Origin: Megaleporinus macrocephalus
Taxonomy: Eukaryota > Chordata > Actinopteri > Characiformes > Anostomidae
Length of the DNA stretch: 64,000 nucleotides
Assembly (NCBI GenBank): GCA_021613375.1
Contig: CM038704.1
Coordinates: 5,022,155-5,086,154, forward strand
Reading direction: 5' to 3'
Numbering within the stretch: position 1 is the stretch's first letter; the number at the start of each line of letters is the position of its first letter. Under the pieces are notes generated by a model. The model was not told the DNA's origin. It was given only the letters and a program-made list of their open reading frames with translations, and searched no databases. Of this stretch, positions 11,355 to 23,624 are shown piece after piece. Position numbers and translations under genes: made by a program.

Positions 11355-12505
11355 AAAAATCAGGTGAGCACCAGATGCTATTATGTGCGCATCCCATACT
11401 ATGTGGTAAGCACCTACTACTATACTATTAATTGAGCACAAGATACCACAAGGTGAGCATAACACAGTATTGGGTGCACATCACATAGTACCAGGTGCGC
11501 ACCTGGCATTATCTGGTGCTCACCGCCTAGTACCTAATATGCACATGATAGTATCTGATGCTCACCACATAGTATTATTTGTGTACCTGATACAGGTAAA
11601 AATCTGGTGCGCACCAGATACTATTATGTACACACTCTATAATATGTGGCGGGCACCAGACACTATCAGGTGTGCACTAGATAGTATGTGGCAAGCACCA
11701 GATACTATTAGGTGTGCATAAGAAGCCACCAGGTGAGTATTGGGTGCACATCACATAGTTCTGGGTGTGCACCTGGCAGTATCTGGTGCACACCTGATAG
11801 TATCTGATGTTCACCATGTAGTATTGTGTGTGTACCTCATACAGGTAAAAATCTGTGTGCAACAGATACTATTATGTGCACACTCATACTACATGGTGAG
11901 CACCAGATACTATCAGGTGTGCAGTAGATAGTATGTGGTGAGCACCAGATACTATTATGTGCACAGCCCATACAATGTGGTGAGCACCAGATACTATTAG
12001 GTGAGCATAGGAAACCACCAGGTGAGCATTCCACACAGTATTGGGTGCACAGCACATAGTACCGGGTGCCCACTCTTCAGTATCTGGTGCTCTTCTGGTG
12101 TACTTACTATCTAATGCACACCTGAAAGTATCTGATGCTCACCACATACTATACTATATGGTGAGCACCAGATACTTTCAGGTGTGCACTAGATACTATG
12201 TGGTAAGCACCAGATACTATCAGATGTGCACTAGATATTATAGATACTATCAAGTGTGCACTAGATATTATGTGGTGAGCAGCAAATACCATCAAGTGTG
12301 CACTAGATATTATGTGGTGAGCACCAGATACTATTAAGTGAGCATACAATACCAAGAGGTGAGCATACCACACAGTATTGGCTGCACATCACATAACATT
12401 GGGTATGCACTTGGCAGTTTCTAATGCACACCTGATAGTATCTGGTGCTCACCACATAATATTGTGTGTGTACACCAGATAGTAGGTGGTTTTCACCATC
12501 TCACC
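11355..12505. repeat. Palindromic minisatellite (ggtgagcaccagatactat)
   Basis: Repeated blocks of gtgagcaccagatactat, aggtgtgcactagatacta and their near reverse complements (tagtatctggtgctcacc). Each half-unit can pair with its neighbour, so the array combines tandem and inverted symmetry. Larger duplications are visible: the segment with cataggaaaccaccaggtga recurs around 11725 and 12005. Frames across it are repeat artefacts. Confidence 0.85.
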
Positions 12506-13745
12506 TGATTTTTAGTGTGATAAAATATACCACATGCATTTAGGATCTCTTGAACAATCTAGGCTTGTTTTAATGCAATTTTAATGCATTTTTAACAGTG
12601 TTTTCACTTTATTATTGCTGATCAGTCCACTTGGAGTACACAGAATAACAGGAAAGTGGAGTTAAGGCTATATGATTTGGAGAAAATAGCAATTTGTCAA
12701 ATATAATTAATGTCCATAATTAAATCTGCATTTCTTTCCTGCCAGTACATTAATTTCTTGGACTTCAGAACTGAATGCTGAACGTAACGTGCTAGAGCAA
12801 CAGCTTACCAGCTCAGTGTTATTAGATTAAAAATTAAAAATTACAGTACGATGTATATTTTAAATTGCAGCTCTTGAGATTTAAAAACTGGGCTCTGTCA
12901 ATCTGCAAAGTTAGTGCACAAACGATTAATCGGCTTTGCATGGAGTGTTCACTGTCAGGTTAGCGTTCTCACTGGAGGTTATAGTTCGAATAAAGAAGTC
13001 AGCCAGTTAACCAAAGCCCCTGAGACACCTCCTGCATGAATCCCCCCAACAGAGCATTCTTGTTACAAAGGGCAACCATCTGCCAGTCCTCACTCTGCCT
13101 AATTCAAGGAACCGAATGATCCAGAGAGCTAGGTTGTAATTATTCCATATCTGGAATTATTCCAGCTGTCAGAAGGACAAGACCCACATCACCACCCACA
13201 GCTGTTCATCCTCCCTACAAAGCTTCATCTCTGCAAAAGGCCAAAGCAGGCTCATAATACCATCATGGAGAAACATCATACATTATCTTGCAACGACTCC
13301 ACCTCCTACGCAACTATGACAGACCCCCAAAGTTCTGCCATGATTCAGGACTACGTCTGACATACTGTCTCTAAATATAATAATTATTACATTTTACACT
13401 GAGATACTTCACTTGATTACAATTTATATATAATTACTTTCATTTTTGATCATTTCCTGAACAGTATCTGCTGCTGGAATACTGTTTTAACCAAAATTAC
13501 TATATACTGTACTGTTATGTTGTTCTAGTTGCAACCTTAGTGGCTACTATGGTCATATATGCCAGGGTATCTGGTAATATGTTAAATACCTCTTGGCACA
13601 GCTCTTCATACTCTTAGTACTGTGTACTGTCTGACTTTGTATTGTATTTGTTGTATATCTAGGTATTTGTTGTACTTTTTTGTCTGCATTGTGTATATTG
13701 TATTGTTTTGAGGAACATGATTATGTTTAATGGTATACTTATAGA
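12506..13745. other. Unassigned gene-free stretch
   Basis: AT-rich sequence with no gene or repeat family recognised. Confidence 0.5.
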
Positions 13746-14056
13746 AGGCGGCATTGGGGTGTAGTGGTCAGCACTATCGCCTCACAATAAGATGATCTGG
13801 GTTGGGTTCCCGGTCTGGGTGGTTCTGTGTGGAGTGTGTATGGTCTCTCTGTGTTTGAGTGGGTTCCTCCGGGTACTCCAGTTTTCTCCCACAGTCCAAA
13901 CACATGCATGTTAGGATCCTCACTCTAAACTGCCCGTAGGTGCGATGGACTGGCTACCTGTCCATGGTGTACCCTGCCTTCACCTGATGATGCTGGGATT
14001 GGCTCCAGCCCCACCTTCCCCCGTGACCCTTACTACAAGATGATGGATGGATGTAT
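13746..14056 (+). mobile_element. tRNA-derived SINE, near full length
   Basis: The head ggcattggggtgtagtggtca (A-box region) and the downstream gggttgggttcccgg (diverged B box) resemble an internal RNA polymerase III promoter. The body has cctccgggtactccagtttt and cagtccaaacacatgcatg. The 3' end is a short gatggatggatg tail. This is a common fish SINE architecture. The same family occurs on the minus strand at 48800-49047, and as fragments at 2763-2960 and 27890-27965. Confidence 0.8.
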
Positions 14057-16015
14057 ACCTATAGCTGATATGATAACTAGTTGCTCAAATGAGGTCCTCT
14101 GTGGGGAAAACAGAACTCGATACATTTTGCCACAAGGACATCTTTTCTCTGAACGTCGACGGCTTATCTGAATTATGGGGAGGTTTAGGATCCATAAAAC
14201 GACTACTGCTACATGCAAGCTAACATTGCTACACACTGACTGGCAACCTCCCCAAAGTCATCCTCACAAACCAGCAAGGTTTAGTCAAACATGGTAGTCA
14301 ATTTGCTTGTTTGACTGCAGTTTGAGTTGCTGGTGTTGCAGCTTGTATGGGGTATTGTTCATATTTCAGCTACTGAAAGACCTTCAGAACTTCAGAGTAT
14401 CCAGTGACATTCAGGGGGAAAAGGCATCTGGTTTGCAACCATTTCGACTTCTGGCTTGTAACCCGACCAACCAGCTGACAATTAAATGCTTCTGCAGTGA
14501 ATCAGAGTGAAATGTGATTTATGTGTGGAAGACGGCTGTTTAGAGTAATTAGCCTCCTGCGTTGGTCACTGCGCTCATGGATCACACAAAGTAATACAAT
14601 GTGGCGTCATGGTGAATAACCGTCGGTAGAGATTGACTAAACTGGTGCTTGGGCTTATAAAGGTGTCTGCATTAAACTGAAATGAGAACCTTATCAGGAG
14701 AAGTGGCACTCAAGTGGGCATCTTTTTCCATTCCAAGCCGCAGGTGGAGAAGTCAAAGTATTGGGAGGGTTTTAGTTGTCCAGTGTGGTTGTGGGAAACA
14801 GATGCATTTACACTTGTGGAACATCTGGCCAATATGCATCTCGGACCCCGTAAAGTGGTTTAGGGACCTATTTTGCTCATTTTCAGTAATCATATTTGTA
14901 TGTTTAGGTGGTACTAGAATAAATTTACATACTTCAATTGGCCCCAAATAGTATTTCTCTTATACATCTGTATTCATTCATTCTGTCTGAAATGTTTTCT
15001 TAGAGTCCCCTGATGAGCCCAGCATGATCTGATTGGTTAGCTCTCCCACTCTGTTCTGACTGGCCAACCACCACAGTCGCTACAAGTCCCATTCCCACAA
15101 CACTGTGGCTACTCTTACAGTGGTGTCGGTTTTGCTGCATCAGTTAGAGCCAGAGTCCGATACCTGAAAGCCCAGTAGAACAAGTTAATACATCCACGTT
15201 TGCAAGCTAGACTGGAGCAGGACAATTTAGAGCTGTACAGTTTTTAGCTGTGTGTCAGGTGTGGGAGAGTGCACCAGGCTTGCCAGCAGGTGAGCAATAA
15301 TGACTGTGTTACAAGATGATGTCACTATGTAACAGAGAAAAGGGCTGGAAGGGTGGGAGAGAGTTTCTATCTATGGGCTCCATAACTTTGCAGAATGTAT
15401 ACATGCACAATAAGCTACAACTCACTAAACTGAAAGATAAAAAAACAAAAAACATAATAACCCAAGTGGATCATTTCTGTCCAGGCATAATGTAAAGTAT
15501 ATTGATACCAAGGTGTTTGTTTATAGGTGTTTAGGTTGCAACAGTGGCAATGTTCAAATACGCCACTTACTCCTCCCATAGAGTTCATGTGCTGGACCCA
15601 GAGTTCCTAATACAGACATACAGATACTGTAGTATACAGCCAGACTTCAGAGGACTACTGCGGTGTCCTGGAGGTCCACTGGTCTTTACTTTTTAGTGTT
15701 TTTCCTGCTCCCAACACACTAAACCCAACTCCTCAGCTCTTTCCCAGCCCATTATTGAGCTAAAGTGGATGCGTTAAGGCAGCGAAAGCACTAAAATGTG
15801 CCGGACAGTGGGCCTCCTGGACCAGAGATGACAAACTGTGGTCTATAGAGTCAGTACACGACTCTGCAAAGGTACATACAGCTCTGATTCATTGCAGCAC
15901 AGTCATCAATGAATCAATAAGCAGTGAAGCAAACACCTTGGCAAAGAAAGGCATTAATATATCTGTATTCGTTTATAACCCTAATTTGACGATATGTAAT
16001 TAGGACACCAGCACC
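14057..16015. other. Unassigned stretch downstream of kcns1
   Basis: No coding exon or named repeat recognised. The part next to 16016 should contain the kcns1 3' untranslated region. Its end is not evident from sequence alone. Confidence 0.45.
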
Positions 16016-16555
16016 TCAGAGCTGGTAAAGTTCTTTTCCTCTCGCGAGTGGCGCTCTCCTCTCGTACTGGGACGAAGACGTCGGGAACGGGTGATGTACG
16101 TAGCTGTAGTTCACCACCCCTCCTACATTGTCCCCATCTTCATCTTCTTCCTCGTCCTCCAAACAGTGACTATCTCCTTCAGACCCTTCCTCCCCCTCTC
16201 GGTCCTGCTGATTCATCCTCAGTCTCTTCTTGTTGTTGTTCCTGACCGAAGCCTCCAGAGCTTTCTGCTTGCGGTAGAAATGCGAGAACTTGTTGAATAT
16301 GATGGTGATGGGTAGGGCCACCACCAGCGTGCCTCCCAGGATGCAGCCGGAGGCGGCGAGCTTTCCCGCCACCGTGACGGGCACCACGTCCCCGTAGCCG
16401 ACGGTGGTCATGCTCACGGTCCCCCACCACCAGCAGGCAGGGATGGTGTCCAACCCGACGTCTTCCTCGTACTCTGCGGTGTAGGCCATGCCTGAGAAAA
16501 CAGATACACCCACCGCCAGGTACAGCAGCAGGATGCCCACCTCTCTGTAACTGTG
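16016..16555 (-). CDS. kcns1: kcns1 coding exon 2: pore, S6 and C-terminus of a silent Kv9-type subunit
   Basis: This exon continues the protein begun at 23558. The acceptor reads ttattcttatag before CAC at 16555, giving ...[15 protein letters not shown] in phase 0, the expected S4-S5 linker join. It encodes residues 323-501: S5 (about 328-346), the pore loop with the potassium selectivity filter TTVGYGD (372-377), and S6 (about 389-411). S6 has [10 protein letters not shown], so the second proline of the PVP bend of ordinary Kv channels is replaced, as in silent subunits. The segments [11 protein letters not shown] and [17 protein letters not shown] are closest to vertebrate KCNS1 by recall. 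The tail is acidic (a Glu/Asp run around 455-470) and differs from the mammalian one. The stop is TGA at 16016-16018. The GTG at 16540 is not the start, because the exon begins upstream of it. Kv9 proteins co-assemble with Kv2 and alter its gating at the plasma membrane. Confidence 0.95.
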   Translation of the reverse strand, partial: HSYREVGILLLYLAVGVSVFSGMAYTAEYEEDVGLDTIPACWWWGTVSMTTVGYGDVVPVTVAGKLAASGCILGGTLVVALPITIIFNKFSHFYRKQKALEASVRNNNKKRLRMNQQDREGEEGSEGDSHCLEDEEEDEDGDNVGGVVNYSYVHHPFPTSSSQYERRAPLARGKELYQL

Positions 16556-17049
16556 CTATAAGAATAAACACATGAAGCCGCTCGTGAGCTGAGTTCGGAG
16601 ATATAGAAGATAAATATGGTATCTCTGGGCCAGATGTAATCTTGTAAACTTATTACGGTGGGAAGAAACTGAGGGTCTGTCTCAAAACCCAGTGAGCTGC
16701 CTAAGAAGACACACTAGTTAGAGAGAGACTGCGTCACGACTTCCTGCCCACTCCATTTGAGCGGTGTTTACTGACCTCAGCTGCAGCATCTACTCAGCGT
16801 TTCAGCTTCATGGGTTCTCCTCTAGTGGGTTTTACTGCAGTGTTGATAGGTTTTGCTCTGGTGGAGTCGGACGCCCACATTTAAAAAGACGAGTGCTGCT
16901 GCTGATCACTTACCGCTCAGAGCTCCACTTGTTGAAAAACAAATTTAGCTTGTGTTGCATCATGGGATTGTCTTAACGGCTGAGAAACCATTTAAGCTTC
17001 TTTACAATTCAACTATAGAAAGGAACCTCAGTAGACAGTATATTTAAGG

Positions 17050-17226
17050 CAGGGGTGTCCAATCTTATCCACAAAGGACCGGTTTGGCTGCAGGTTTTCA
17101 TTCCAACAAAGCAGGAATACAGCTGATCAGCAGTTGGAAGACTGAGATGAACTGATTAAACAAGTAGAATCAGGTGTGCTCCAGCCTGGTTGAAGTGAAA
17201 ACCTGCAGCCACACTGGACACCCCTG
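17050..17226. mobile_element. 177-bp hAT-like MITE with perfect 8-bp target duplication
   Basis: Starts caggggtgtccaatctt and ends tggacacccctg, an inverted pair. It is flanked on both sides by the identical 8-mer atttaagg (17042-17049 and 17227-17234). The interior matches itself as a partial fold-back (gctgcaggttttcattc against gaagtgaaaacctgcagc). The perfect duplication suggests a fairly young insertion. Confidence 0.9.
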
Positions 17227-18644
17227 ATTTAAGGTATCTAAGAATTGGGACAGTCTACGTGTCAGTAAACACTCAGTGGGTTTTAGGACAGACCCCGTGT
17301 GTGAAACTTCACGTAAGATGGGTTTTCATCCAAAAGTTCTGCAAATTTGGTAAAAGGGACACTTTTTACTGACGGCTGCTAGATAACGTTCCTCAGTCAT
17401 GCCAAAACAAGAGTCTTACTTATCCTAGAAACCCTTACTGGCTCTCAGTAAAACCAATTCGACAGTTCTCACCTCCTAACAGTTTAAAAAGTAAAAGTTA
17501 CCAGCCCAGTTAAAGAAAGCTGAAGATGTTGTCCCACTTTATTGTCACCCAACCAACCTCAGGGAACCTGACTCTGATGACATGACATGACATGATCTTG
17601 ATTATTTTTATCTACCACCATGTTTATCATCATTAGATTGTGTGGAAACAGTGGACATCCTGCAACTGTCCAACAGACAACAAGCCTTTTGTTAGCTCAT
17701 GAGTGCTTTCTGAATACAAGATCACGTCTGGCCACTTACTTAACAAACAACAAACAAATATCATTAAGGCTTGGTTTTCGACGATTTGATTTGGCCCACC
17801 AGAAACTCTCCCCTGTCAGCCAATGAGAAGACACATTTTAATACTATGACATAAAACGCTGCTGTTGCAACAAAATCTTGTATAAAATTTTAGTTATTTC
17901 TTCGTTTTTGACATAATTTAAGAGCACCTGTTGCTTTTTACATTGTATGGAATTATAATGATGAGTGGATCAAAAGAAACTAACCCAAAATGATCTATAC
18001 ATTATTACATTGACTTACATTAAAAATTGACATGCAACATGTTAAATAATGATTTATCTCTTAAAATGTTAAAATTTTGATAGAAAATACAGTGTAATGT
18101 TCTAAAACACACTTTAAAACATAATACAAAACCTACCTACCTTCTTCATCTGTATACTGTATTGTGCTTTTGACCCTCTGCCCACCACAAAGACTTGTAG
18201 TACAACCTGCATTCTATTATTAACTAAAATCGTGTGAAAGTGGCAGTTCACATATAATAACACATGCCTCTTTCTCAATACATGTAGCTCAGCCACTGCA
18301 CCTTTCTGAACTCAGTGCCCCATTCTATACACTTCCCCTCCCAAACGCCCATGACTGCCAATCACTGACAGGGACTAAACCATTCTTCCTACACAAAGAG
18401 TCCAGGGTCAGGTGTGTGCTACTGGATGCATGTCAATCAATACCTGACCTCTCCTGACCTACACAATACATAATTATAAAGTTAAAGTGTTTCTGTTAGA
18501 ATTTTACTGTTTGGAAGGGTCTTCGAGCAGGCTGAGTGTTTCTCCCCATGATAATTAGAGATGGTTGGAGTGGGAGGTAAAACATTCCATTCCATTGTAA
18601 CATTATTTTCTATGCTATTTAACTGAATTGTATACTTTTGTAAA

Positions 18645-18651
18645 CTATATA

Positions 18652-18740
<89 letters not shown>
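18645..18740. repeat. (TA)n then (CA)n microsatellite
   Basis: About 40 TA units followed by about eight CA units, directly abutting a Tc1-like MITE end. Confidence 0.95.
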
Positions 18741-18741
<1 letters not shown>

Positions 18742-18744
<3 letters not shown>

Positions 18745-19262
18745 TACCACTCAAAAGTTTGGGATCACAGTGAAATGTTCTTGTTTTAATGGAGTATCTT
18801 CTTCCTTAACACAACAATGGACTGACGGGTCTCGAAAAAAAGTTGTTTCTTTCTGGTCATTTTGAGTCGGTCAGCAAGCCATCAACTGCTGATCTTCAGA
18901 TACTAAACTAACCTAGAATGTTGTTCTCCCTTTTATACTCACTTATTAGTAGAATGTTTTTCAGCTGTGCATCACAATTGAGCAAGAGTGTCCTAACAAC
19001 CAATTAGTCCAATAACATCCTTAACTTGGATTGGTGGTCGTACCAGGAGATTTAGACAGAGGACTGAGAATTACTGATAATAGGACTATATGCAAAATAA
19101 GCCTCTATACAAAAATAGACTTTAATACAAACATTTTTATTCTTTAAAAATCATCTGATACACTTACATTCATTGTGAAATGGACAATATTGTTTGTGAA
19201 CTGCATGAAAATTGCATAAAATGATATTCTAAATTGATCCTAAACTTTTGAGCGGTAGAGTA
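18742..19262. mobile_element. Tc1-like MITE
   Basis: Inverted ends: cactaccactcaaaagttt at the left and aaacttttgagcggtag at the right, a terminal form widespread in fish Tc1/mariner elements. About 0.5 kb, with no transposase frame. The surrounding sequence is TA-rich, as expected for TA target sites. Confidence 0.8.
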
Positions 19263-20108
19263 TATACACAGGGGTTTCTCAACCTTTGGGCCATGGACCA
19301 TCATTGGTCCACAGGCTTGTACTCATGGCAAGGCAGCAGTTCGTAATAGGAGGGTAATGTCACTTTGGGTCAAACATACATACATGAGATTAACTTAATG
19401 ATTAAAAATCTAACATTTTCACGTCATCATCAATATAAATCTGAACAGAGACCCACAAATAAAAACACTGCAGAAGTGAAATAATAAACATCATCAGTCT
19501 AAGACCAACATAGCTGACGTACTGATACAGACGGTCAGCTGGCCAGAGATCTGGAACCTTTTTCCAGCCCAACTCTGGTCCAGTTCACTGCTGGTGGAAC
19601 CCATTCTACGATCATTCTATGAGGGAGCTTCATCAGTAGATCTCTCTTCTTCTTCTAGCAGCACGTCGGCACTGCACCGTCAGCAGAATCTGCCTGTTTT
19701 ATCACCCGACTCTCTGCTGTTAAACACCAAACCAGATTTTAGCTCCTGGATCTCAGAGAAACATCAGTGACCCGAGCAGTTAAACTCAGAGTGATAAACT
19801 GATAAAGAAGCAGAAATCAGGTTTGTTATCAGTGCCGATTGTGAGGAGGTGCAGTGGGCGGAGTCAGAGAGCTTCAGCTGTTTCAGCCGAATCATAGAAG
19901 CCCTCAAAACTAAGCAGACATCTGGAGAGCAAACAGTGACCCCAGTGGAGCATTTTCAGTTAGAACATGATGGACTGCAGCTCCAGATCGCCGTCCACAT
20001 TTACGCCTACATTTCTATTCTTTTAAATTGCAGATTCTGGTTTGTATGAAATGGATGATCTGATCTCTGACCGTGTCTGATTCTCAGGTTTTTAGTGTCG
20101 GTGCTTAA

Positions 20109-22356
20109 TGCCTGGTTCACACTACACGACTTTTTGAGTGGTCAGGTCTTTGTGCTGTTCACACCAGTGTTGATTTCGTTAACGAACCTTTTTTTAATGA
20201 TGAAAACGAGACGATAACTAACTAAAATCTACAGAAAGGATAAAAACTATGACGAAATTGATTGACACTTTAGTCAACGAATAAAAACGAGACAAACATG
20301 TTTGGCAGGGACGACATCCAATCAGAACTAATTTAGTTTTGTGAAAGGCGGGGACAAGTTAGGAAAACATCCAATCATAACTGTTTCGGCGTATATGGAG
20401 AGGCGGGACAAGCAGAGTAGCCGTCAATCAAACGCACACTTACACAAATTTGGTCTAAACCCAGGAAGACCGTACAAGCCTGTGACCTGTCGCTACTCAT
20501 GATGGAACTAAGTTATCTAGAGTGTCAGCAGAGAGAAAGAGAGTTTAGTGTTAGTGTTTAGAGAAAATCACCACCGCGCTGGACATCAGCCCTTCAGCAC
20601 CACCATCAGCTAGCTTTACCCAACGCTAGCTTAGCCTTGCTTAATCGTAGTCCTGCACACTGCCATGTACAGTTTAGAGCGTGTCCTGCTTTAAACGCTG
20701 TATTAACTCAGTAAGGGTAATGGTCAGATTAGTTGGATCAGGTCAGATTAGTTGGATCAGGTCTGATTAGTTGATCAGGTATGTGGGAAGCAGGTATAAC
20801 GCTGTATGTGCAGAGCCAGAGTCGGGAAACTAGCTAGCTAACTCCAACTGTCTGCGTTTGATGATCATGTCCCAAATCTCTCAGTACACACTAGAAAGTG
20901 CACAAAACAGATTAGCTAGTTTTATTTACAATTTATTAGTGCACATAATATGCAGTGTGTCTCTAGTAAACACTGTGACCTGGAGATGAGGCAGTGTTTC
21001 ATTTATTGATTTACTGTTATGCTAAAATTTATTTGAATTGCACAATTAAAAATATTTTCATAACAAAAGGTTATAATTGCAATTAATGTAGATTAGTTAA
21101 CCACAGAGCATGTAATTCAATTAGATCGACAGCACTAGTAACAATTATTAAATAAATAAGAGATAAATAAAAAGGTGATAAAAGGATAAAATAACAGTCG
21201 TCTATTATTCACTCTGCAGTTACGGAAGAGCTCAGATGTTGTTTGTTAAATCTGTTGATATGTGTATTGATCTTTCAAACATGAATAATATTCCAAAACT
21301 GGCTAATAAATGTTTAATTTCGTGTAAGTATATATAATGATTTAAATAATTGAAGGGAACTGAAAAAAAGCATTACATTTTACACCCTTTATATTTTAGT
21401 CGACTGAATCGACTGTAGATTTAGCCTAGACTATATTCTTAAGATAATTATTCAACTAAAACTAGACTAAAACTAAAAACTATTCAGATGACTAAATTAT
21501 GACTAAAACTAAGTGACATTTTAGTCAAAAGACTAAGACTAAATCAAAATTTGCTGTCAAAATTAACACTGGTTCACACTACATGACTGGTTGAGCTGTA
21601 ATGGTGAGTCTTTCAGTTGTTGTGGCTTTCACACTACATGACTGATCTGCGACACAGGGTCGCCCTGAGGCCGCCAAAAACCTCTGCTCAGAGGCAATTG
21701 GTAATTACACGACTTTCACTCTGGGGAACCGCCCACTCATCTGGCTGCTGTCCAAAAGTTTTTTTTGTTACGAGAAAACACGAAAACTAAACTCTCATTA
21801 GAACTAAACGTATGTGAGAACTAGCGATAACATGTAGACCATACGTTATTTCCAAAACGGTCATCAACAAACAAGCAATACAAGTTGTTACTGAGCTGAT
21901 CTGCAGAGAAAATAAAAGAAATGAATATAGATGAGAAGATGGATAAAGACACGGGGCTAGCAGGGACTGTCTGTTCTGCAGAGAGAGCTGGAGGTAAATA
22001 TTTAATATTTTATCAATGAAAACATACGTGTCGCCCGTAGCCGCTGTGAATGTGTGAATGGTGACGTGGTTCTCTCTCTACGTGATCCCGTTGGCTGTAG
22101 CTAGATGCTGCTGTTGACTCACTGTCACCGACTGGCCTAGATATTAAACGTGCTTGATATTTGCTGGTCGTCTACGATTAGTCGACGAGCACTCAGTGAC
22201 GGCACAGCGAGCGTCTTTCCGCAGTTCACACTACATGACTGAGCGAGCGCCGAGTGGTCTCCGATTTGCCTCTGAGCAGAGGTTTTTGGCGGCGATTTAC
22301 AAAAAACAGTCGGCGACTGAACAACCAGGCTAAGATCGTGTAGTGTGAACTAGGCA
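20109..22356. mobile_element. Middle element of the nest, Harbinger-like MITE
   Basis: Inverted ends tgcctggttcacactacacg and gtgtagtgtgaactaggca. It is flanked by TAA on both sides (20106-20108 and 22357-22359), compatible with the 3-bp duplications of PIF/Harbinger elements. Sub-terminal blocks also pair: gccgccaaaaacctctgctc at about 21671 against gagcagaggtttttggcggc at about 22274. It is split by the hAT-like insertion at 20165-21571. Confidence 0.7.
20165..21571. mobile_element. Innermost hAT-like element with perfect 8-bp target duplication
   Basis: The left end is cagtgttgatttcgttaac and the right end is gctgtcaaaattaacactg. The flanks are the identical 8-mer gttcacac (20157-20164 and 21572-21579), part of the host element's own terminal sequence. 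The ends have many gactaaaact motifs. No transposase frame was seen, so it is non-autonomous, 1407 bp. Confidence 0.88.
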
Positions 22357-22592
22357 TAAGAAAAGAAAACTGCTTTTAAAAAAGCTGCTGTTAGTGTTAT
22401 CGTGGGCCGCTATGCTATTGTAGCTATAAGCAGGTGGGCCTCAGGGCATAAAAGGTTGAGAACCCCTGTTCTAGAGCAATGATTTTAATTCCACACTTGA
22501 CTAAGAGAGCCTGTATGTGGGAAGCAGAGCAGGACCCATTACTTTTAAGGACCATAATGTGAATTGGTGATGGTGCATTTTCATCATCTTAC

Positions 22593-23558
22593 CTTTAAGG
22601 TAGCGCCCAGTGACCTCAGCCCCGTTGAGTGCCTGGCCAGCTTCAGCACCCTGAAGATTCTCATCAGCCTGAGAACTTGGACTATTTTCCCCACGTTCCC
22701 CAGCTCAGATTCGCCGCCAGCAACCAGGTCAAAGAACAGCGTGATGTAGATGGGCAACACCGAAACAATGTCAATTATATTCAGCGGAAGGAGGAAAAAC
22801 TTTCGGCGGTTGGGGGCGAGGAGCATTCGCGTCACCACTTCGAACGTGAACCAGCAGATGCAGAAAATCTCGAACGCTTGCATGGTGGGGTCCTCGATTT
22901 GCTGACCATTCTCGTCATACGTCTGGTACTCTGGGATGCTGTTGATGCACATGGTGGCGATTGACATGAGCACGACACTGATGGAAAGCAAGCTGAAGAG
23001 CTTGCTCGGGATGGAGTACCCTGGGTTTTCCAAGGTCAGCCACAGGCACTTCCGAACATTACCACAACGCATGTCCTGGAAATGCTGAATGTCCTTGTTG
23101 AGGTCCGATATCTCGTCCACGGACGTGTCCACGCTGCTTACGTCGCTCTCCTCGTCCCAGGACTTGTGATGGCTCTCCAGCTTGCGATCATGGTAGCGGT
23201 AACTACAGCAGCTGTCCAGGAAGAACTCGTTGATGCCCCAGTACTCGATCTCCTGGCAGAAGGAGAAGACGCACAGCTCCTCCATGATGTGCAGCTTTCC
23301 GGTCTGGTAAAAGTGGAGCACGTATGGGAAGAGGCCGGGGTTCCGGTCAAAGTAAAACTCCTTCTTCTGAACATCGTAGTCATCGCAGACCTGGAGAATG
23401 GCTTCCTCCGTGTCGCAGGACAGAAGCCGGCACAGTCGGGTGTCTGGAAACTTCCGGAGCATGCTGGAGCAGAAACTGTGCTTCAGGCCACCCACGTTGA
23501 CGTTCACCAGCCAGTCTTCTGAATCCAGGTCCCATTCCGGGAGATTCTCCTTCACCAT
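22593..23558 (-). CDS. kcns1: kcns1 coding exon 1: T1 domain to S4 of a silent Kv9-type subunit
   Basis: Encodes residues 1-322 of a voltage-gated potassium channel modifier. The T1 tetramerisation domain spans about 17-120 (NVNVGGLKHSF, FDRNPGLFPYVLHFYQTGKL, EELCVFSFCQEIEYWGI). S1 is near 186-205, S2 near 228-247, S3 near 258-277. S4 at 292-311 has five basic residues spaced by three (R297, R300, R303, K306, R309). VDEISDL and ENPGYSIPSKLFS resemble KCNS1 more than KCNS2 or KCNS3, judged from memory. The ATG at 23558 is preferred over the upstream in-frame ATG at 23594, because cctctgcag at 23578-23570 is a credible splice acceptor. Only 11 nt of leader would then belong to this exon. The exon ends at AAG followed by gtaaga. 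Neighbouring genes are unrelated receptors. Confidence 0.94.
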
Positions 23559-23624
23559 GCTGCACCTTTCTGCAGAGGCATAAACCAACCACAACCATTG
23601 CTACGGTCCAGTTCATTGTATGTA

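Larger units (their letters stand above)
19269..22468. mobile_element. Outer hAT-like element of a three-level nest
   Basis: The left end caggggtttctcaacctttg pairs with the right end aaaggttgagaacccctg as terminal inverted repeats. Flanking 8-mers (tatataca and ttctagag) do not match, so the duplication has decayed or the copy is recombined. About 3.2 kb long, but most of that is the inner insertions at 20109-22356. No intact transposase was seen. Confidence 0.75.
16556..22592 (-). other. kcns1: kcns1 intron between coding exons
   Basis: The donor AAG|gtaaga is at 22593/22592 and the acceptor ttatag|CAC is at 16556/16555. The intron is about 6.0 kb. It is filled by a small hAT-like MITE (17050-17226), a (TA)n run, a Tc1-like MITE (18742-19262) and a nested transposon complex (19269-22468). 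The unlisted part 17235-18640 has no recognised feature apart from a weak family B remnant near 17940-18040. Confidence 0.9.

Noticed and set aside
16179..16571. Second minus frame and plus frames overlapping kcns1 exon 2
   Set aside because: They are shadows of the true frame, which carries the pore motif TTVGYGD. The Gly/Arg/His-rich readings have no domain.
23559..23594. 12-residue N-terminal extension of kcns1 starting at 23594
   Set aside because: It lies across a good splice acceptor (cctctgcag), and the family start context fits 23558 better. Transcript data could overturn this.
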